Below are positions 52,101 to 59,396 of a DNA stretch of 64,000 nucleotides, piece by piece. The notes under the pieces are model-generated. The model had not been told where the DNA came from and did no database searches. It worked only from the letters and a program-made list of their open reading frames with translations. A program made the translations under genes and the position numbers. Positions within the stretch are counted from its first letter, which is position 1. Each line of letters starts with the position of its first letter. Source of the DNA: Acidobacteriaceae bacterium KBS 89 (GTDB lineage Bacteria; Acidobacteriota; Terriglobia; Terriglobales; Acidobacteriaceae); contig KB906760.1 of assembly GCA_000381605.1 (NCBI GenBank), positions 310,001 through 374,000 on the forward strand. The letters run 5' to 3'.

Positions 52101-52600
52101 CCGCTTCGGCCGGGCAGCCTATCGTTGCTGGCATGAGCGGAACCGTCTTCAGCGGTGGAACCGGAAGCTTCGGTGCGGCCGGCAACATCTATGGCGGCGC
52201 CATGAGCTCCGGCTCCGGCCTTGGCACAACCGGACGTCCTCCGCAGATCGGCCGCAACAGCATCATCGGACCCGGCTTCAACAACTTCGACTTCCGCGTC
52301 TCGCGCAACGTCCCCATCCACGAAAACATCAAGCTACAGTTCACCGGCGAGGCCTTTAACCTTCTCAACCGCCGCATCATCACCGGCGTGAACTCCACCT
52401 ACTCCACCTACACGGCTGCGGGAGCCACCGGCTCGTGCAGCACTGCTACCCAGGCTCCCGGCCCAGCCGGCTCACCGCTCCAGGGCTGCATCGGTCCCTT
52501 CACCGGAACCGGCGCAACGGCCTTCGCCGCCCCCTCGAGCACCAACAACACCCTCTACGGCCCGCGCCAGTTGCAGGTCTCCGCGAAGCTGTTCTTCTAA
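49157..52600 (+). CDS. Oar-like TonB-dependent receptor with carboxypeptidase-regulatory domain
   Basis: The protein has 1147 residues; the ATG at 49157 follows AGGAGG. The signal peptide is MKLFPRYQSRVLTAVVAVLF, cleaved near GLAQ. A CarboxypepD_reg-like domain (residues 30-115, GNINGTVTDSSGAAVPNATV) precedes the plug (SQTIGQQFISNLPVNGRNWS, about 150-260) and a long outer-membrane beta-barrel ending in Phe (GPRQLQVSAKLFF). This architecture is the large acidobacterial Oar family; it may import oligosaccharides or other substrates, not known here. Two low-complexity Gly/Ser loops (GCGAASGTSTSGCT, GGTGSFGAAGNIYGGA) are probably extracellular. Confidence 0.92.
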   Translation: MKLFPRYQSRVLTAVVAVLFLVSACRIGLAQTSGVGNINGTVTDSSGAAVPNATVVVLNTDTGVTRSITTNGDGSYAASFLQPGHYEVTIGGGAFGKVDRKNLSLTVGQVLTVDAALPPASVATEVIVTSESPLIDADKTEVSQTIGQQFISNLPVNGRNWSNFVLLTNNVVQDGGTGLVAFRGISGLYNQNYVDGANNNQMLFSEARGRSSGAPYVYSADSIKEFQAATSNYSVEFGQAVGGQVNAITKSGTNAIHGDLFYSLRYPTLNALDPQTKWNAKFNTANPQAAAFLLTQPVHQQQQFGGSVGGPIIKDRLFYFFTYDGFRRVGKALYYNNNTVTLTPTADPKSTGTIISPTQCPTTITGTQCTNAINFILNNGFGAPSRFAKTDLFFPRLDWHINAKNDVFVNYNFNNFSSSYGYSPAPTFAGSSPSTNAPTTYHERFLIAGLTTQVSSNSVNQIHFQYGRDLETAGANGPAPSVGMGVFTYGMPNALPRVAEPDEHRIQFTDVFNLVHGRHSLKFGGDVNIVHEVMINLFQGGGIYSYAGSTSAQNFQSWAQDVFAGQAGDTDPYAGYHYTQFVQTIDQVNTAPNTQGTDDFWMKMFDGFAEDSWKVRSNLTVTVGLRYDIQLTPPPIKNNTNFAPLSTFYSSTIKNVTDRVQPRIAASWQPYPGTVVRGGYGLFSGLNQGSTYYAMRVENGVVQVNYNYTGCGAASGTSTSGCTTVPSSSARLSFPFVPFLPTGPALSGALTPVGGTVPKVGGPQILGTQSFHGLDPNFVPPLAHEADLGVEQVLPGNMTLSVGYVGTRSLRLPVFLDANLVGQTPHGSRTYNVLDASGKLVKQLTVPVYLAGTCNAAGVCTSPSDRRDPRLQSYNTGFSVANTWYNSLAVSLRRPFRNGLEVLANYTWSHASDTDQVQGAFGTFYGGNPVLDPNNVRAENGLSDIDVRNRFVFSFVYTPQLFESNKWGKILVDGFTFAGTETASAGQPIVAGMSGTVFSGGTGSFGAAGNIYGGAMSSGSGLGTTGRPPQIGRNSIIGPGFNNFDFRVSRNVPIHENIKLQFTGEAFNLLNRRIITGVNSTYSTYTAAGATGSCSTATQAPGPAGSPLQGCIGPFTGTGATAFAAPSSTNNTLYGPRQLQVSAKLFF

Positions 52601-52610
52601 CCCATCTCCA

Positions 52611-52660
52611 ACCCAAACCGAAGCGGCTCCGGACAATCCCGGAGCCGCTTCGGTTTGGGT
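52611..52660. terminator. 22-bp perfect inverted repeat: strong terminator after the TonB receptor
   Basis: The arms at 52611-52632 and 52639-52660 are perfect reverse complements (core GAAGCGGCTCCGG) around a 6-nt loop, ACAATC. It begins 10 bp past the stop codon. A-rich rather than T-rich DNA follows. As a very stable hairpin it should terminate plus-strand transcription and may also protect the mRNA end. Confidence 0.9.
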
Positions 52661-52960
52661 ATCCCCAAAAAATAAATCTCAAGAAAGTGACATTTTTTCA
52701 ACCTCCCAAAACACCAAGCAAAGAACCACAACTTCACCACAAAACCACCACAACTTCACCAGAAAAAACCATCAAAATTCGACCACGTTTCTCCAACCCC
52801 CCTTCAAAAAACACCGCAAAAAGCCCAAAATTTGACCATCCACCGCCCCAACAGATTTTTTCTGGAAGGAGCAGAAAAATGCTGCACCTGCACAATGACA
52901 CTGCCGGTCATCACTATTCCTTTTTTGCGCAACACGCCGTCGCATACTAAACTTCAGAGA

Positions 52961-53050
52961 GGAAGAGTGGCCGAGTGGTTGATGGCTCCAGTCTTGAAAA
53001 CTGGCGTACCTGAAAGGGTATCGGGGGTTCGAATCCCTCCTCTTCCGCCA
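52961..53050 (+). tRNA. tRNA-Ser, anticodon TGA
   Basis: The acceptor stem GGAAGAG / CTCTTCC, D-arm GCCGAGTGGTTGATGGC, anticodon stem-loop CCAGT-CTTGAAA-ACTGG with anticodon TGA, the long class-II variable arm (GTACCTGAAAGGGTATC) and the T-arm GGGGGTTCGAATCCCTC are all intact. The discriminator G and CCA are encoded. It reads UCA and UCN codons. A terminator follows at 53095. A tyrosine integrase gene starts 180 bp downstream, so the tRNA is the likely attachment site of an integrative element. Confidence 0.97.
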
Positions 53051-53094
53051 TTTAGTTTTCCACAGAAGTCCACGTAAGTCTTCGATTGTGCATG

Positions 53095-53127
53095 GAACTC
53101 CAGTAGCCACTGGAGTTCTTGTCTTTT
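53095..53127 (+). terminator. Terminator downstream of tRNA-Ser
   Basis: A 10-bp perfect stem GAACTCCAGT / ACTGGAGTTC with a 4-nt AGCC loop is followed by TTGTCTTTT. It lies 45 bp after the tRNA CCA, between tRNA and integrase. Confidence 0.9.
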
Positions 53128-53163
53128 GTGGTCCAGAGACGTACAGTCAAATCCAGCGTCAGC

Positions 53164-53208
53164 CGCGGGTACATCTGTGGGTATATGGCCGTCAGGATGT
53201 GGGTATAT
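53164..53208. repeat. Direct repeats upstream of the integrase, possible arm-type sites
   Basis: TGTGGGTATAT occurs at 53176-53186 and 53198-53208 (22 bp apart), with a variant GCGGGTACAT at 53165-53174. Spacing of one to two helical turns and the position between the attachment tRNA and the integrase suit arm-binding sites for the recombinase or its own repression; this is inference. Confidence 0.5.
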
Positions 53209-53229
53209 TGCTCCCAAGGGACAAAGACA

Positions 53230-54447
53230 ATGCCTCTAAGTGATACCGAGATACGGAAATCGAAAGCGGGCCCGAAAGCTTACAAGCTAAGTGACGGCGG
53301 GGGCCTTTATGTTTGGATCACTCCAGCAGGTGGCAAGCTGTGGCGCTGGGCTTACAGACATGCGGGAAAACAGAAGACGATGACCTTTGGCAAGTACCCG
53401 GACGTGCCTTTGGCGATCGCGCGCGACCGGCATAGAGAAGCCAGGACAACGCTTGCGACCGGCGTTGACCCGATGGTCCTGCGAAGAACGGAAAAGAGAG
53501 CACAGCAAATCTCCAGTGCAAACTCATTCGAGAGCGTGACCGCCCGATGGCTCGAGCATTGGGCCGACGGAAAGAGTCCTCGCCATGTTGATTACGTCCG
53601 GCGTCGTATAACTGCTGACATTCTCCCCTGCCTGGGTGCTCGTCCCATCGCGGAAATCGAAGCTCCCGAGTTGGTGGCGATGACTAAGGCCATTGAGGAA
53701 CGAGGCGCCCGGGACATAGCAAAGCGCGCCCTAGAAACCACAGGGCAGATCTTTCGGTATGCAATCGCGCACGGGTACGCCCGACGTAATCCCGCCGTAG
53801 AGATTCGTCCAAGCGACATCCTCAGACCCACCCGCAAAATCAACTACGCCCGAATCGACAGCAAAGAACTTTCCGATTTATTGAAGAGTATCGAGGTCTA
53901 TCAGGGAAAACATATCACCAGGCTTGCAATGAAGCTGATGGCCTTGACTTTCGTTCGGACAAGCGAACTTATCGGTGCGAAGTGGGCTGAATTTGATCTA
54001 GAAGCAGGGCGCTGGGACATACCCGCTAGCAGGATGAAGATGTGCACACCTCATATCGTGCCTCTCGCAAACCAGGTCATTGAGCTATTGGAAATGCTGC
54101 GGATGTTATCAGGTAATAGCGAGTGGCTCTTCCCAGGAGATAGGAACTCAACGAAGCCGATCAGCAATAACACTATCCTCAAGGCGCTGGAGCGTATGGG
54201 CTACAAGGGGAAGATGACTGGACACGGGTTTCGCGGTTTGGCGTCCACCCTATTACACGAACGAGGATACGCCCACGAGCACATCGAGCTACAGCTCGCC
54301 CATTCTCCTCGCAATGCTGTGAGCGCTGCGTACAATCACGCTTTGTATTTACAGCCTCGTGCCAAGATGATGCAGGATTGGGCAGACTTCCTCGAACTTA
54401 CACAACGCGGGGTCAAGGTCATACCGATTCGTGGCCGACTGGCCTGA
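53230..54447 (+). CDS. Tyrosine-recombinase integrase (DUF4102/P4-type)
   Basis: The protein has 405 residues from the ATG at 53230. The N-terminal DUF4102 domain reads YKLSDGGGLYVWITPAGGKL with KTMTFGKYPDVPLAIARDRH, typical of P4-like integrases. The SAM-like core-binding domain (about 95-195) and catalytic domain follow, with the first Arg in TFVRTSELIGAKWAEF, the H-x-x-R box in TGHGFRGLASTLL, a His in LAHSPRN and the nucleophile Tyr in AAYNHALYLQPR. It catalyses strand exchange between the tRNA-Ser 3' end and an element-borne site. Codon use is less GC-biased than in the flanking chromosome. Proteins of this group commonly target tRNA genes directly upstream. Confidence 0.93.
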   Translation: MPLSDTEIRKSKAGPKAYKLSDGGGLYVWITPAGGKLWRWAYRHAGKQKTMTFGKYPDVPLAIARDRHREARTTLATGVDPMVLRRTEKRAQQISSANSFESVTARWLEHWADGKSPRHVDYVRRRITADILPCLGARPIAEIEAPELVAMTKAIEERGARDIAKRALETTGQIFRYAIAHGYARRNPAVEIRPSDILRPTRKINYARIDSKELSDLLKSIEVYQGKHITRLAMKLMALTFVRTSELIGAKWAEFDLEAGRWDIPASRMKMCTPHIVPLANQVIELLEMLRMLSGNSEWLFPGDRNSTKPISNNTILKALERMGYKGKMTGHGFRGLASTLLHERGYAHEHIELQLAHSPRNAVSAAYNHALYLQPRAKMMQDWADFLELTQRGVKVIPIRGRLA

Positions 54448-54613
54448 TCAGAATGCCTCAGCTACTAGCGCTCCGCTCCGCACGCACCTCATGACGGCGA
54501 AAGATGCTCACACTCACGTCGACCCCGTGAATGTTTAGTGTTGTCTCCGAAGCTCACAGACATTCGCGGCCTCTCGAAAATAGGTGCTGAAGCAGATATT
54601 GCTGTCGGAAAAT

Positions 54614-54660
54614 CATGTCACTAGCTCAGCGGTGATGGCAGGGGACTCATAATCTCAGAC
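54614..54660 (+). other. tRNA-like fragment with CAT anticodon (tRNA relic)
   Basis: TAGCTCAGCGGTGATGGC followed directly by AGGGGACTCATAATC reproduces the D-arm and anticodon arm of elongator tRNA-Met or tRNA-Ile2, including the anticodon loop CTCATAA. The anticodon stem pairs in four of five positions (GGGA / TCTC with one G-T). The D-stem is imperfect, and neither a T-arm nor a matching acceptor 3' strand can be found downstream. It is best read as a degraded tRNA captured by or left behind in the island; chance resemblance is unlikely given two correctly ordered arms. Confidence 0.45.
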
Positions 54661-54742
54661 TTGCAATTTGGTTGGATTTGGCTCGGCTTGTACTAGGCAG
54701 TATTTAGGGGCATTTTGAGCGTCTTCCCTATCCCCTGTGCAA

Positions 54743-54792
54743 GCCCATCTAATCCGGCACCCGCTACAGTATCCGCTACAGTCGAGATGGGC
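54743..54792. repeat. Inverted repeat enclosing two direct repeats
   Basis: An 8-bp perfect inverted repeat (GCCCATCT 54743-54750 / AGATGGGC 54785-54792) encloses two copies of CCGCTACAGT at 54761-54770 and 54773-54782, exactly 12 bp apart. The layout resembles a recombination or operator site (two phased binding sites inside a stem). No gene overlaps it. Confidence 0.55.
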
Positions 54793-55409
54793 CTTGTGGG
54801 TTGACAGCACCCTAAACCGTAATCCCCGACGAATGTCAGAAACGAATGAATAAAAGGTCTCGTTCGTACACGGCTCACTGATGCGCTCCTGCGAACGCTA
54901 CGGGTCCTTCCAAGACCCAAAGAGGGCTTCCGGCACCAGTCCAAACAAGGCGCAGGTCAGCCCTCGGAGAAACGACGGAAATCGCATACTGGGCTGGGAC
55001 GGGCACTGTAGCCCTTTCCCATTAAGACCTACAGTTGTCCGATCCTTGCCCCCGTCAGTTAGGGATGGACGGGTTCGCCCCTCGACCTTCGGTGGATTTG
55101 GAAACGAGGAGCAGAGTTTCGCTACTAGATTCACAATCAACTGGTGGTCACGAACGACCTGAACACTTCCCGGCTCCAGCAAGTTGATCTGTGAGGTGGC
55201 GCAGCTTCCCGTTCTTATCAGCGGCCTTCAAAGCGCGAATCAATCTCCGGCGCCATGCTATGGCCTCTGTCGTCGGCATTTCAAAGCGGATGTGCCTATC
55301 GACATTTCGCCCGGAGGGATTTGCGGTGGGGCAACTCCTGTCCGAAGCGCGCCACTCGCTCTGGATATTGACCTACCTTCGAACTCTTCACTAGGGGCTC
55401 TCTCGTTTA

Positions 55410-55586
55410 TTAGATCGATCTCCTTCGTTCCGTTGACCAGTCTTCTAAGCCACTTTCGTTCGCCATTCCCTCGTCCTTTTCCTCACCAATCCTGTCTTCG
55501 AGCTTGCCACCCTTATTGGTCGAAGGTTGAACGTCACCGTGGGAATCGGTGGCCTTCTCTGTCTCTGGTTGAAAGTCTGCGGTCAT
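55410..55586 (-). CDS. Small acidic hydrophilic protein of unknown function
   Basis: The protein has 58 residues (MTADFQPETEKATDSHGDVQ, then PSTNKGGKLEDRIGEEKDEG ...). The composition is protein-like, rich in Glu, Asp, Lys and Ser and lacking hydrophobic segments, unlike shadow frames. The frame is open further upstream to 55661. It lies 99 bp downstream of the similar small gene at 55686. No family is recognised. Confidence 0.45.
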   Translation of the reverse strand: MTADFQPETEKATDSHGDVQPSTNKGGKLEDRIGEEKDEGMANESGLEDWSTERRRSI

Positions 55587-55685
55587 CGGGGAACCCCCAT
55601 TGAGTGAGATGCTGCCCCAGAAATGGGGGCTTTCTGTCGGACATTCGCTCTCATCGAACACTCTCGTGCCATTCTCAGCTTGCAG

Positions 55686-55868
55686 TTAGTTCCCAGTGAG
55701 GTCAGGAGCCTCCGTGTCGATTGTTTGGAGCGTCCCGTCATCCCTTGGGCGAATGTCTTCAAAGTCTTCTGGACCTGGGGAGATTTCACCGGCAGGCATC
55801 TTTTGATTCTGCTTACTAGGATCAGATTCAGGTGGCGTCTTCGGTACTGTTCTAGTGGTAGCGTCCAT
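55686..55868 (-). CDS. Small hydrophilic protein of unknown function
   Basis: The protein has 60 residues; the ATG at 55868 has GGGGAG about ten bases upstream. The sequence (MDATTRTVPKTPPESDPSKQ ... GPEDFEDIRPRDDGTLQTID) is Pro/Asp/Glu-rich and likely disordered. It is a tandem neighbour of the acidic protein at 55410-55586 and possibly in one transcript with it. The island location suggests an accessory role; none can be named. Confidence 0.5.
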   Translation of the reverse strand: MDATTRTVPKTPPESDPSKQNQKMPAGEISPGPEDFEDIRPRDDGTLQTIDTEAPDLTGN

Positions 55869-56370
55869 GATGGCGTTTCTCCCCACTTTCGGTCTGACGG
55901 ATAGGATGCCGCCGCTGCGAGCCGGGATTTCTTGGTCCAGTAGGGTAGTGTGCCATCTCCTGGCGGCCTCCGCTGGGAATGCACCGTGCTTCGACCGTGA
56001 CCTGATAAGTGTCTGCGGATTTTAAGTCCCCTCCGGGACTTCTCCATTCCTCTGAATCCTAGTGTTTTCATGGATTCGCAAGAATCTGTACGTTTGATCT
56101 GTGAGGTTCGCTGACTGTCGATTAGGTCGATTGGTCACGTTGAACCAGAAAGGCCAAGTCATCCTTCGAGTTTAAATTTGGCGATCTCAGCTTGTTGGTC
56201 GAAGTATGTTTGCCACTCGACGGACGCCTTGGTCAGGCAGAAAAAATACGGAGTTTCAAGCCGGGGCGTGGCGGCTGAGTTTCTTATTGCATCTCAGAAA
56301 TTGAGGAACATACATCTGACGCGTCCTCAGAGATACAAAACTTTTCGACCTCAAGATCGGTCTTGTTTCG
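55869..56370. other. 500-bp gap upstream of the membrane GGDEF gene
   Basis: No gene is supported. At 56023-56040 a short hairpin AAGTCCC-ctcc-GGGACTT is present. On the minus strand the same place reads GGGGACTTAAAATCC, the 14-15-nt core of a tRNA-Leu(TAA) anticodon arm, but no other tRNA parts fit, so I do not call a tRNA relic. The rest presumably holds promoters for the divergent genes. Confidence 0.4.
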
Positions 56371-57246
56371 ATGCTAAACCTAGGTCTACAACTTACGTTA
56401 TTGCTTACAGTTGGTTTGTTTTTTTCCGCCCTGTTCCCCATCCAACGCATCCATACGATGATCACCGGACGGCCTCTGAGAACGGTTTGGATCGGGCTTG
56501 GAAGTCTTATTGTGCTGTCAATCGTCGGCACTTTGGTCTTTCTCCGAATCAATGCAACCGAAGGTCCAGATCACAGAGAAGACTGGCTCGTCACTCTGAT
56601 CTTGCTCGGCGCATCCGTTTTCAGTGTCGTCGTTTGTCATTTGTGCTACCTCACAACGCTTGACGCGTCACGGATAGACTCTCTCGAACATGCCGCTACG
56701 ATTGACCCTGTCACCGACCTTTGTAACCGTCGCCAAATTATGGCGCTGCTGGAAAGGGAATGTGATCGCGCTCATCACGACCAGCAGTTCCTGTCGATTC
56801 TCATTCTCGATCTCGATAATTTCAAACGCCTTAACGACACCTACGGGCATCCCGCAGGCGACGTCATTCTCAAGAGCTTTGGGAGCCTTATTGCAGACTC
56901 TGTGCCCGATCCTAGGCTCGTAGGGCGTTTTGGCGGGGAGGAGTTTCTGGTCATCCTCCCCCGCACAGATTCCTCCGCGGCTCAGGTTGTAGCGCAACGG
57001 ATCCGTTCTCTCGTCGAGATAACAACAGTAACTTGTGGCGATGTTGCAGTGATTTCTCCCACCGTCAGTATCGGGGTAGCTACTACGTTCGGCTGGGAGG
57101 AATGTGCGCACAGCCTTATAGCAATTGCAGATGAAGCTCTTTACAGGGCTAAGTCTGCTGGTCGCAACCGTGTTGTTCATGCTTTCGAGCGGACTGACAG
57201 GAACAGGATAATTCCCCTAACCGTGAAGCTTCCCGATCTCAGATAA
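56371..57246 (+). CDS. Membrane-anchored GGDEF diguanylate cyclase
   Basis: The protein has 291 residues. Three hydrophobic helices (about 1-22, 38-59, 72-96) form the membrane part; a short linker (RIDSLEHAATIDPVTDLCNR) leads to the GGDEF domain. The metal-binding LDLDNFKRLNDTYGHPAGDV is intact and the active loop is RFGGEEFLVILPRTD (GGEEF at 188-192), so it should be active. No RxxD inhibitory site is at the standard distance before GGEEF. This is the largest intact cargo gene before the kinase operon. Start codon context is weak. Confidence 0.88.
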   Translation: MLNLGLQLTLLLTVGLFFSALFPIQRIHTMITGRPLRTVWIGLGSLIVLSIVGTLVFLRINATEGPDHREDWLVTLILLGASVFSVVVCHLCYLTTLDASRIDSLEHAATIDPVTDLCNRRQIMALLERECDRAHHDQQFLSILILDLDNFKRLNDTYGHPAGDVILKSFGSLIADSVPDPRLVGRFGGEEFLVILPRTDSSAAQVVAQRIRSLVEITTVTCGDVAVISPTVSIGVATTFGWEECAHSLIAIADEALYRAKSAGRNRVVHAFERTDRNRIIPLTVKLPDLR

Positions 57247-57632
57247 GAGGTAACGTATCAAGCGAATCATTCATCTTTGTTTCGTTGATCCGACGGCGGC
57301 TTAGCGTGGCTTCCTGCAAGGTTTGGTTCCGGCAAGGGGTTATTAGCACCTACCCAGTCTGCAGGTATCCTTGTGAAGGATCAATAGATCTTTCGCGGTT
57401 CGGATCTTGGTGAATGCTTTTTGGGACGACCTTTCGGGTCAAGCACCGCGTACCGAAGGTTGTCTTCCGCACACGCTACATCGTGTTCGAGTTTATGTTT
57501 CACCTCACATGCGCACATGCCAGCAATGCTACTCTCAACTAGCCATACTGAAGTGTCTATGGGCGCGATCGCCTAGTTGCGCAACCGAGACTGCCGCAGC
57601 TGTTTGGATTGCGGCGTGATCCCCACCAAAAC
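57247..57632 (-). other. 386-bp stretch with one doubtful small frame (57381-57518)
   Basis: The best candidate is a 45-codon minus-strand frame from the ATG at 57518 to 57381 (MCACEVKHKLEHDVACAEDN, then LRYAVLDPKGRPKKH ...). It has a protein-like heptad pattern and a Lys/Arg-rich end, but its ribosome site (GAGAG) is too distant. It would lie downstream of the small gene at 57633 on the same strand. Otherwise nothing is seen. Confidence 0.35.
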
Positions 57633-57824
57633 CTAGACGTTCTGGCTGTTGTCGCCGTTCGAGGAGGGAATGAGCCAATACTCGCAAATATGCGCTCTCT
57701 CGTCTTCTCTCAGATCGTTTTCGGTGTAACGCCTGGCGACCGTACGGAAACAGCGCATGCAGATCGAGTCGTAGGTGCCATGTTCATTCCGACGATACGA
57801 AAAACGGCCTTCACCGATATTCAT
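57633..57824 (-). CDS. Small protein with CxxC motif (acidobacterial type)
   Basis: The protein has 63 residues; the ATG at 57824 follows AAGGGG at good spacing. The core is FSYRRNEHGTYDSICMRCFR with TVARRYTENDLREDERAHIC, a compact module with a CMRC knuckle and a later Cys, so possibly a minimal zinc-binding fold with H/C ligands. Many short proteins with an IPRRNEDGS..SICxxCxRTVA pattern are known to me from Acidobacteria; none has a described function. It is an accessory gene in the island. Confidence 0.65.
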   Translation of the reverse strand: MNIGEGRFSYRRNEHGTYDSICMRCFRTVARRYTENDLREDERAHICEYWLIPSSNGDNSQNV

Positions 57825-57993
57825 AGTGCCCCTTTGAAGTGGGGAGGGCGTGGTCAGCATAGCACTGCCATATTTAAGCGGCCAATGATTATTTTCCGGG
57901 AAGGCGGCGTATGTCGGGGGCTGGTGTTTACCACGGTAGACAAGCAGCAATTGTTTACCGTCTTTTATCTGTCGCTTAGACAACAAAAGAGCC

Positions 57994-58035
57994 CCCGTCA
58001 CGACTCTTATAGATAAGACGTGACGGGACTTTATA
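57994..58035. terminator. Hairpin between small island genes, probable terminator
   Basis: A 9-bp stem CCCGTCACG / CGTGACGGG (57994-58002, 58019-58027) encloses a second 5-bp stem TCTTA-taga-TAAGA. ACTTTATATTT follows on the plus strand. It sits between the gene at 57633 (minus) and 58083 (plus), so what it terminates is unclear. Confidence 0.6.
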
Positions 58036-58082
58036 TTTGTCCCAAAGGGGCCAGATGTCCTAAATCAAATCAAGGTAAATGA

Positions 58083-58295
58083 ATGACTCTCCCGAAAACC
58101 TCCCCTGAACCCTTCAACGCGCAAAGGCAAGCCGAGATCGACCTCGCAGAGTACCACGCAGGATTCCAGGCAGCCATGCGCGGCGATTTCAACACTGCAT
58201 CTCAAACCCTGGCATGGCATCGCGGTTGGGCTGATGCGCAGGAGTTGTATGTCACATCCCCCGTGCTACCAGCCTCCCAATTGCATCGGGTTTGA
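58083..58295 (+). CDS. Small protein, Rmf-like helical layout
   Basis: The protein has 70 residues. The middle (AEYHAGFQAAMRGDFNTASQ then AWHRGWADAQEL) resembles the two-helix pattern of ribosome modulation factor (G-x-x-A-x-x-G ... AWxxGWxxA), but the basic residues of true Rmf are few, so the assignment is tentative. It is followed by an imperfect hairpin AAGCCCC / GGGGCTT. Many mobile elements carry such short Rmf-like frames of unknown function. Confidence 0.6.
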   Translation: MTLPKTSPEPFNAQRQAEIDLAEYHAGFQAAMRGDFNTASQTLAWHRGWADAQELYVTSPVLPASQLHRV

Positions 58296-58458
58296 AAACA
58301 ACAAAAGCCCCAATCACCAATCCTGACCAGAGGACTGATGATGGGGGCTTCGGTGTCCACACGCTGACAAACCAACCAAGGCAGATCGGCCTCGCTTGTT
58401 CGCACTTCTTGTTAAGACTCGTCTAGATAGTTGTGAGACGCACAATTTATAAAAATTC

Positions 58459-58739
58459 TCATGCGGTCGATTTTTCTATCTTCCGCTGCGTTCCCGCGAT
58501 GTCCAGATTGATCTGCTTCTTTGCCTTCCTTCCGAATGCCAACAACAGAACGCGAAGTGCCCGTGCAATGCGGCCATCCTTCCCGATAAGCATTCCGACT
58601 CACCTTCGGCCACCGCGACACGAAAAAGTACACCTGAACTCTCAGGAATGACTGTCAATTTCAGATTATCTGGGCTGTCCACCAACATCTTCATCAATTT
58701 CTGAAACAGATCGGCAAGTTTTTGAACATCATCATCCAT
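58459..58739 (-). pseudogene. KhpA-like KH-domain RNA-binding protein, frameshifted
   Basis: From the ATG at 58739 the frame reads DVQKLADLFQKLMKMLVDSP ... VLFRVAVAEGE, a KhpA/YlqC N-terminal part. At about 58597-58598 one base is missing; in the next frame it continues GMLIGKDGRIARALRVLLLA (the GxxG motif is GKDG), then FGRKAKKQINLDIAGTQRKI to a stop at 58459. Joined, the protein would be about 93 residues, a normal KhpA. The chromosomal khpA usually sits with rpsP; this is probably an extra, inactivated island copy, or else a sequencing error. Confidence 0.85.
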
Positions 58740-58907
58740 TATTTCGTAGATTAATATATGAAACCGAACCGTTTCTCCGGTTTTCTCGAGAAGACTTTAC
58801 TACTTTGAGGCGCTTGGCTTAACGTCAATGATTAAGATGGCCAACTTGCGACGCGTTCAGTCTGCGAATCACAAATCACTGTCTTTCCTTGGAAACAGTC
58901 ACTCGGA

Positions 58908-59396
58908 TTACTCGCCTTTGAGCCTCTCTATGAGCTTAAGGGGATGAACGGGTTTCGCCATCAGTTCGAATTCAAATCCCTGCTTCTGGCCTTCGAGCAA
59001 TATTTCCGAAATGCCTGCTTGACCAGAGAAAAGCAGGATTCTGGCGCACGGGAACATCTTCTGGATCGCGATCGCAAGCTCAACCCCATTCATTCGCGGC
59101 ATGAGCACGTCAGAGAGCAGATAGTCGGGATGAAACCGAGCCACAGCCTCCAGAGCTTCCCAACCGTCATAGGCGGTCGCGACCTGAAAACCAGACATTT
59201 CGAGAATTTCGGCCAAAGTATCGGCGATGCGGCGTTCATCATCGACGACAAGGACTTTCGGAAGCTTTTGTTGAGGCTGCCTAGAGTCGGCTTCAGAAAG
59301 ACGATGCTCAATCTGATTTCGGAAAATTTTGTCTGCTGCGTAAATGGAGCCTGATGGCATTTCGAACATAATTTCGGCCTGGTCCTGTGGTTTCAA
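58908..59396 (-). CDS. Single-domain response regulator
   Basis: The protein has 162 residues. After an N-terminal extension of about 45 residues, a receiver domain shows the acidic pair VVDDE (D52, D53), the phosphoacceptor D96 in YLLSDVLMPRMNG, LLFSGQAG and K148 in LMAKPVHP. No output domain exists. Its ATG overlaps the kinase stop (ATGA at 59393-59396), so the two are translationally coupled and the receiver is the likely partner of that kinase. A CheY-like role or a phosphorelay is possible. A later in-frame start is also possible. Confidence 0.88.
   Translation of the reverse strand: MKPQDQAEIMFEMPSGSIYAADKIFRNQIEHRLSEADSRQPQQKLPKVLVVDDERRIADTLAEILEMSGFQVATAYDGWEALEAVARFHPDYLLSDVLMPRMNGVELAIAIQKMFPCARILLFSGQAGISEILLEGQKQGFEFELMAKPVHPLKLIERLKGE

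Larger units (their letters stand above)
54448..55409. other. Gene-poor 960-bp stretch of the island
   Basis: No gene can be supported with confidence. Besides the tRNA-like fragment and repeats listed separately, the minus strand has a 43-codon frame at 55148-55279 (MPTTEAIAWRRRLIRALKAA ...) that looks protein-like but lacks a ribosome site. Another minus-strand frame (54693-54944) ends TVADTVAGAGLDGLAQGIGK. Both may be fragments of decayed genes. Long open frames on the plus strand here look non-coding. Confidence 0.4.

Noticed and set aside
54881..55162. Possible group II intron or reverse-transcriptase remnant
   Set aside because: No YADD motif, domain V or other intron landmark could be found on either strand.
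55981..56040. tRNA-Leu(TAA)-like GGGGACTTAAAATCC on the minus strand
   Set aside because: Only the anticodon-arm core matches; no D-arm, variable arm or T-arm can be fitted around it.
56178..56663. Long plus-strand frame overlapping the start of the membrane GGDEF gene
   Set aside because: It overlaps the clearly coding GGDEF gene out of frame and shows no family features.
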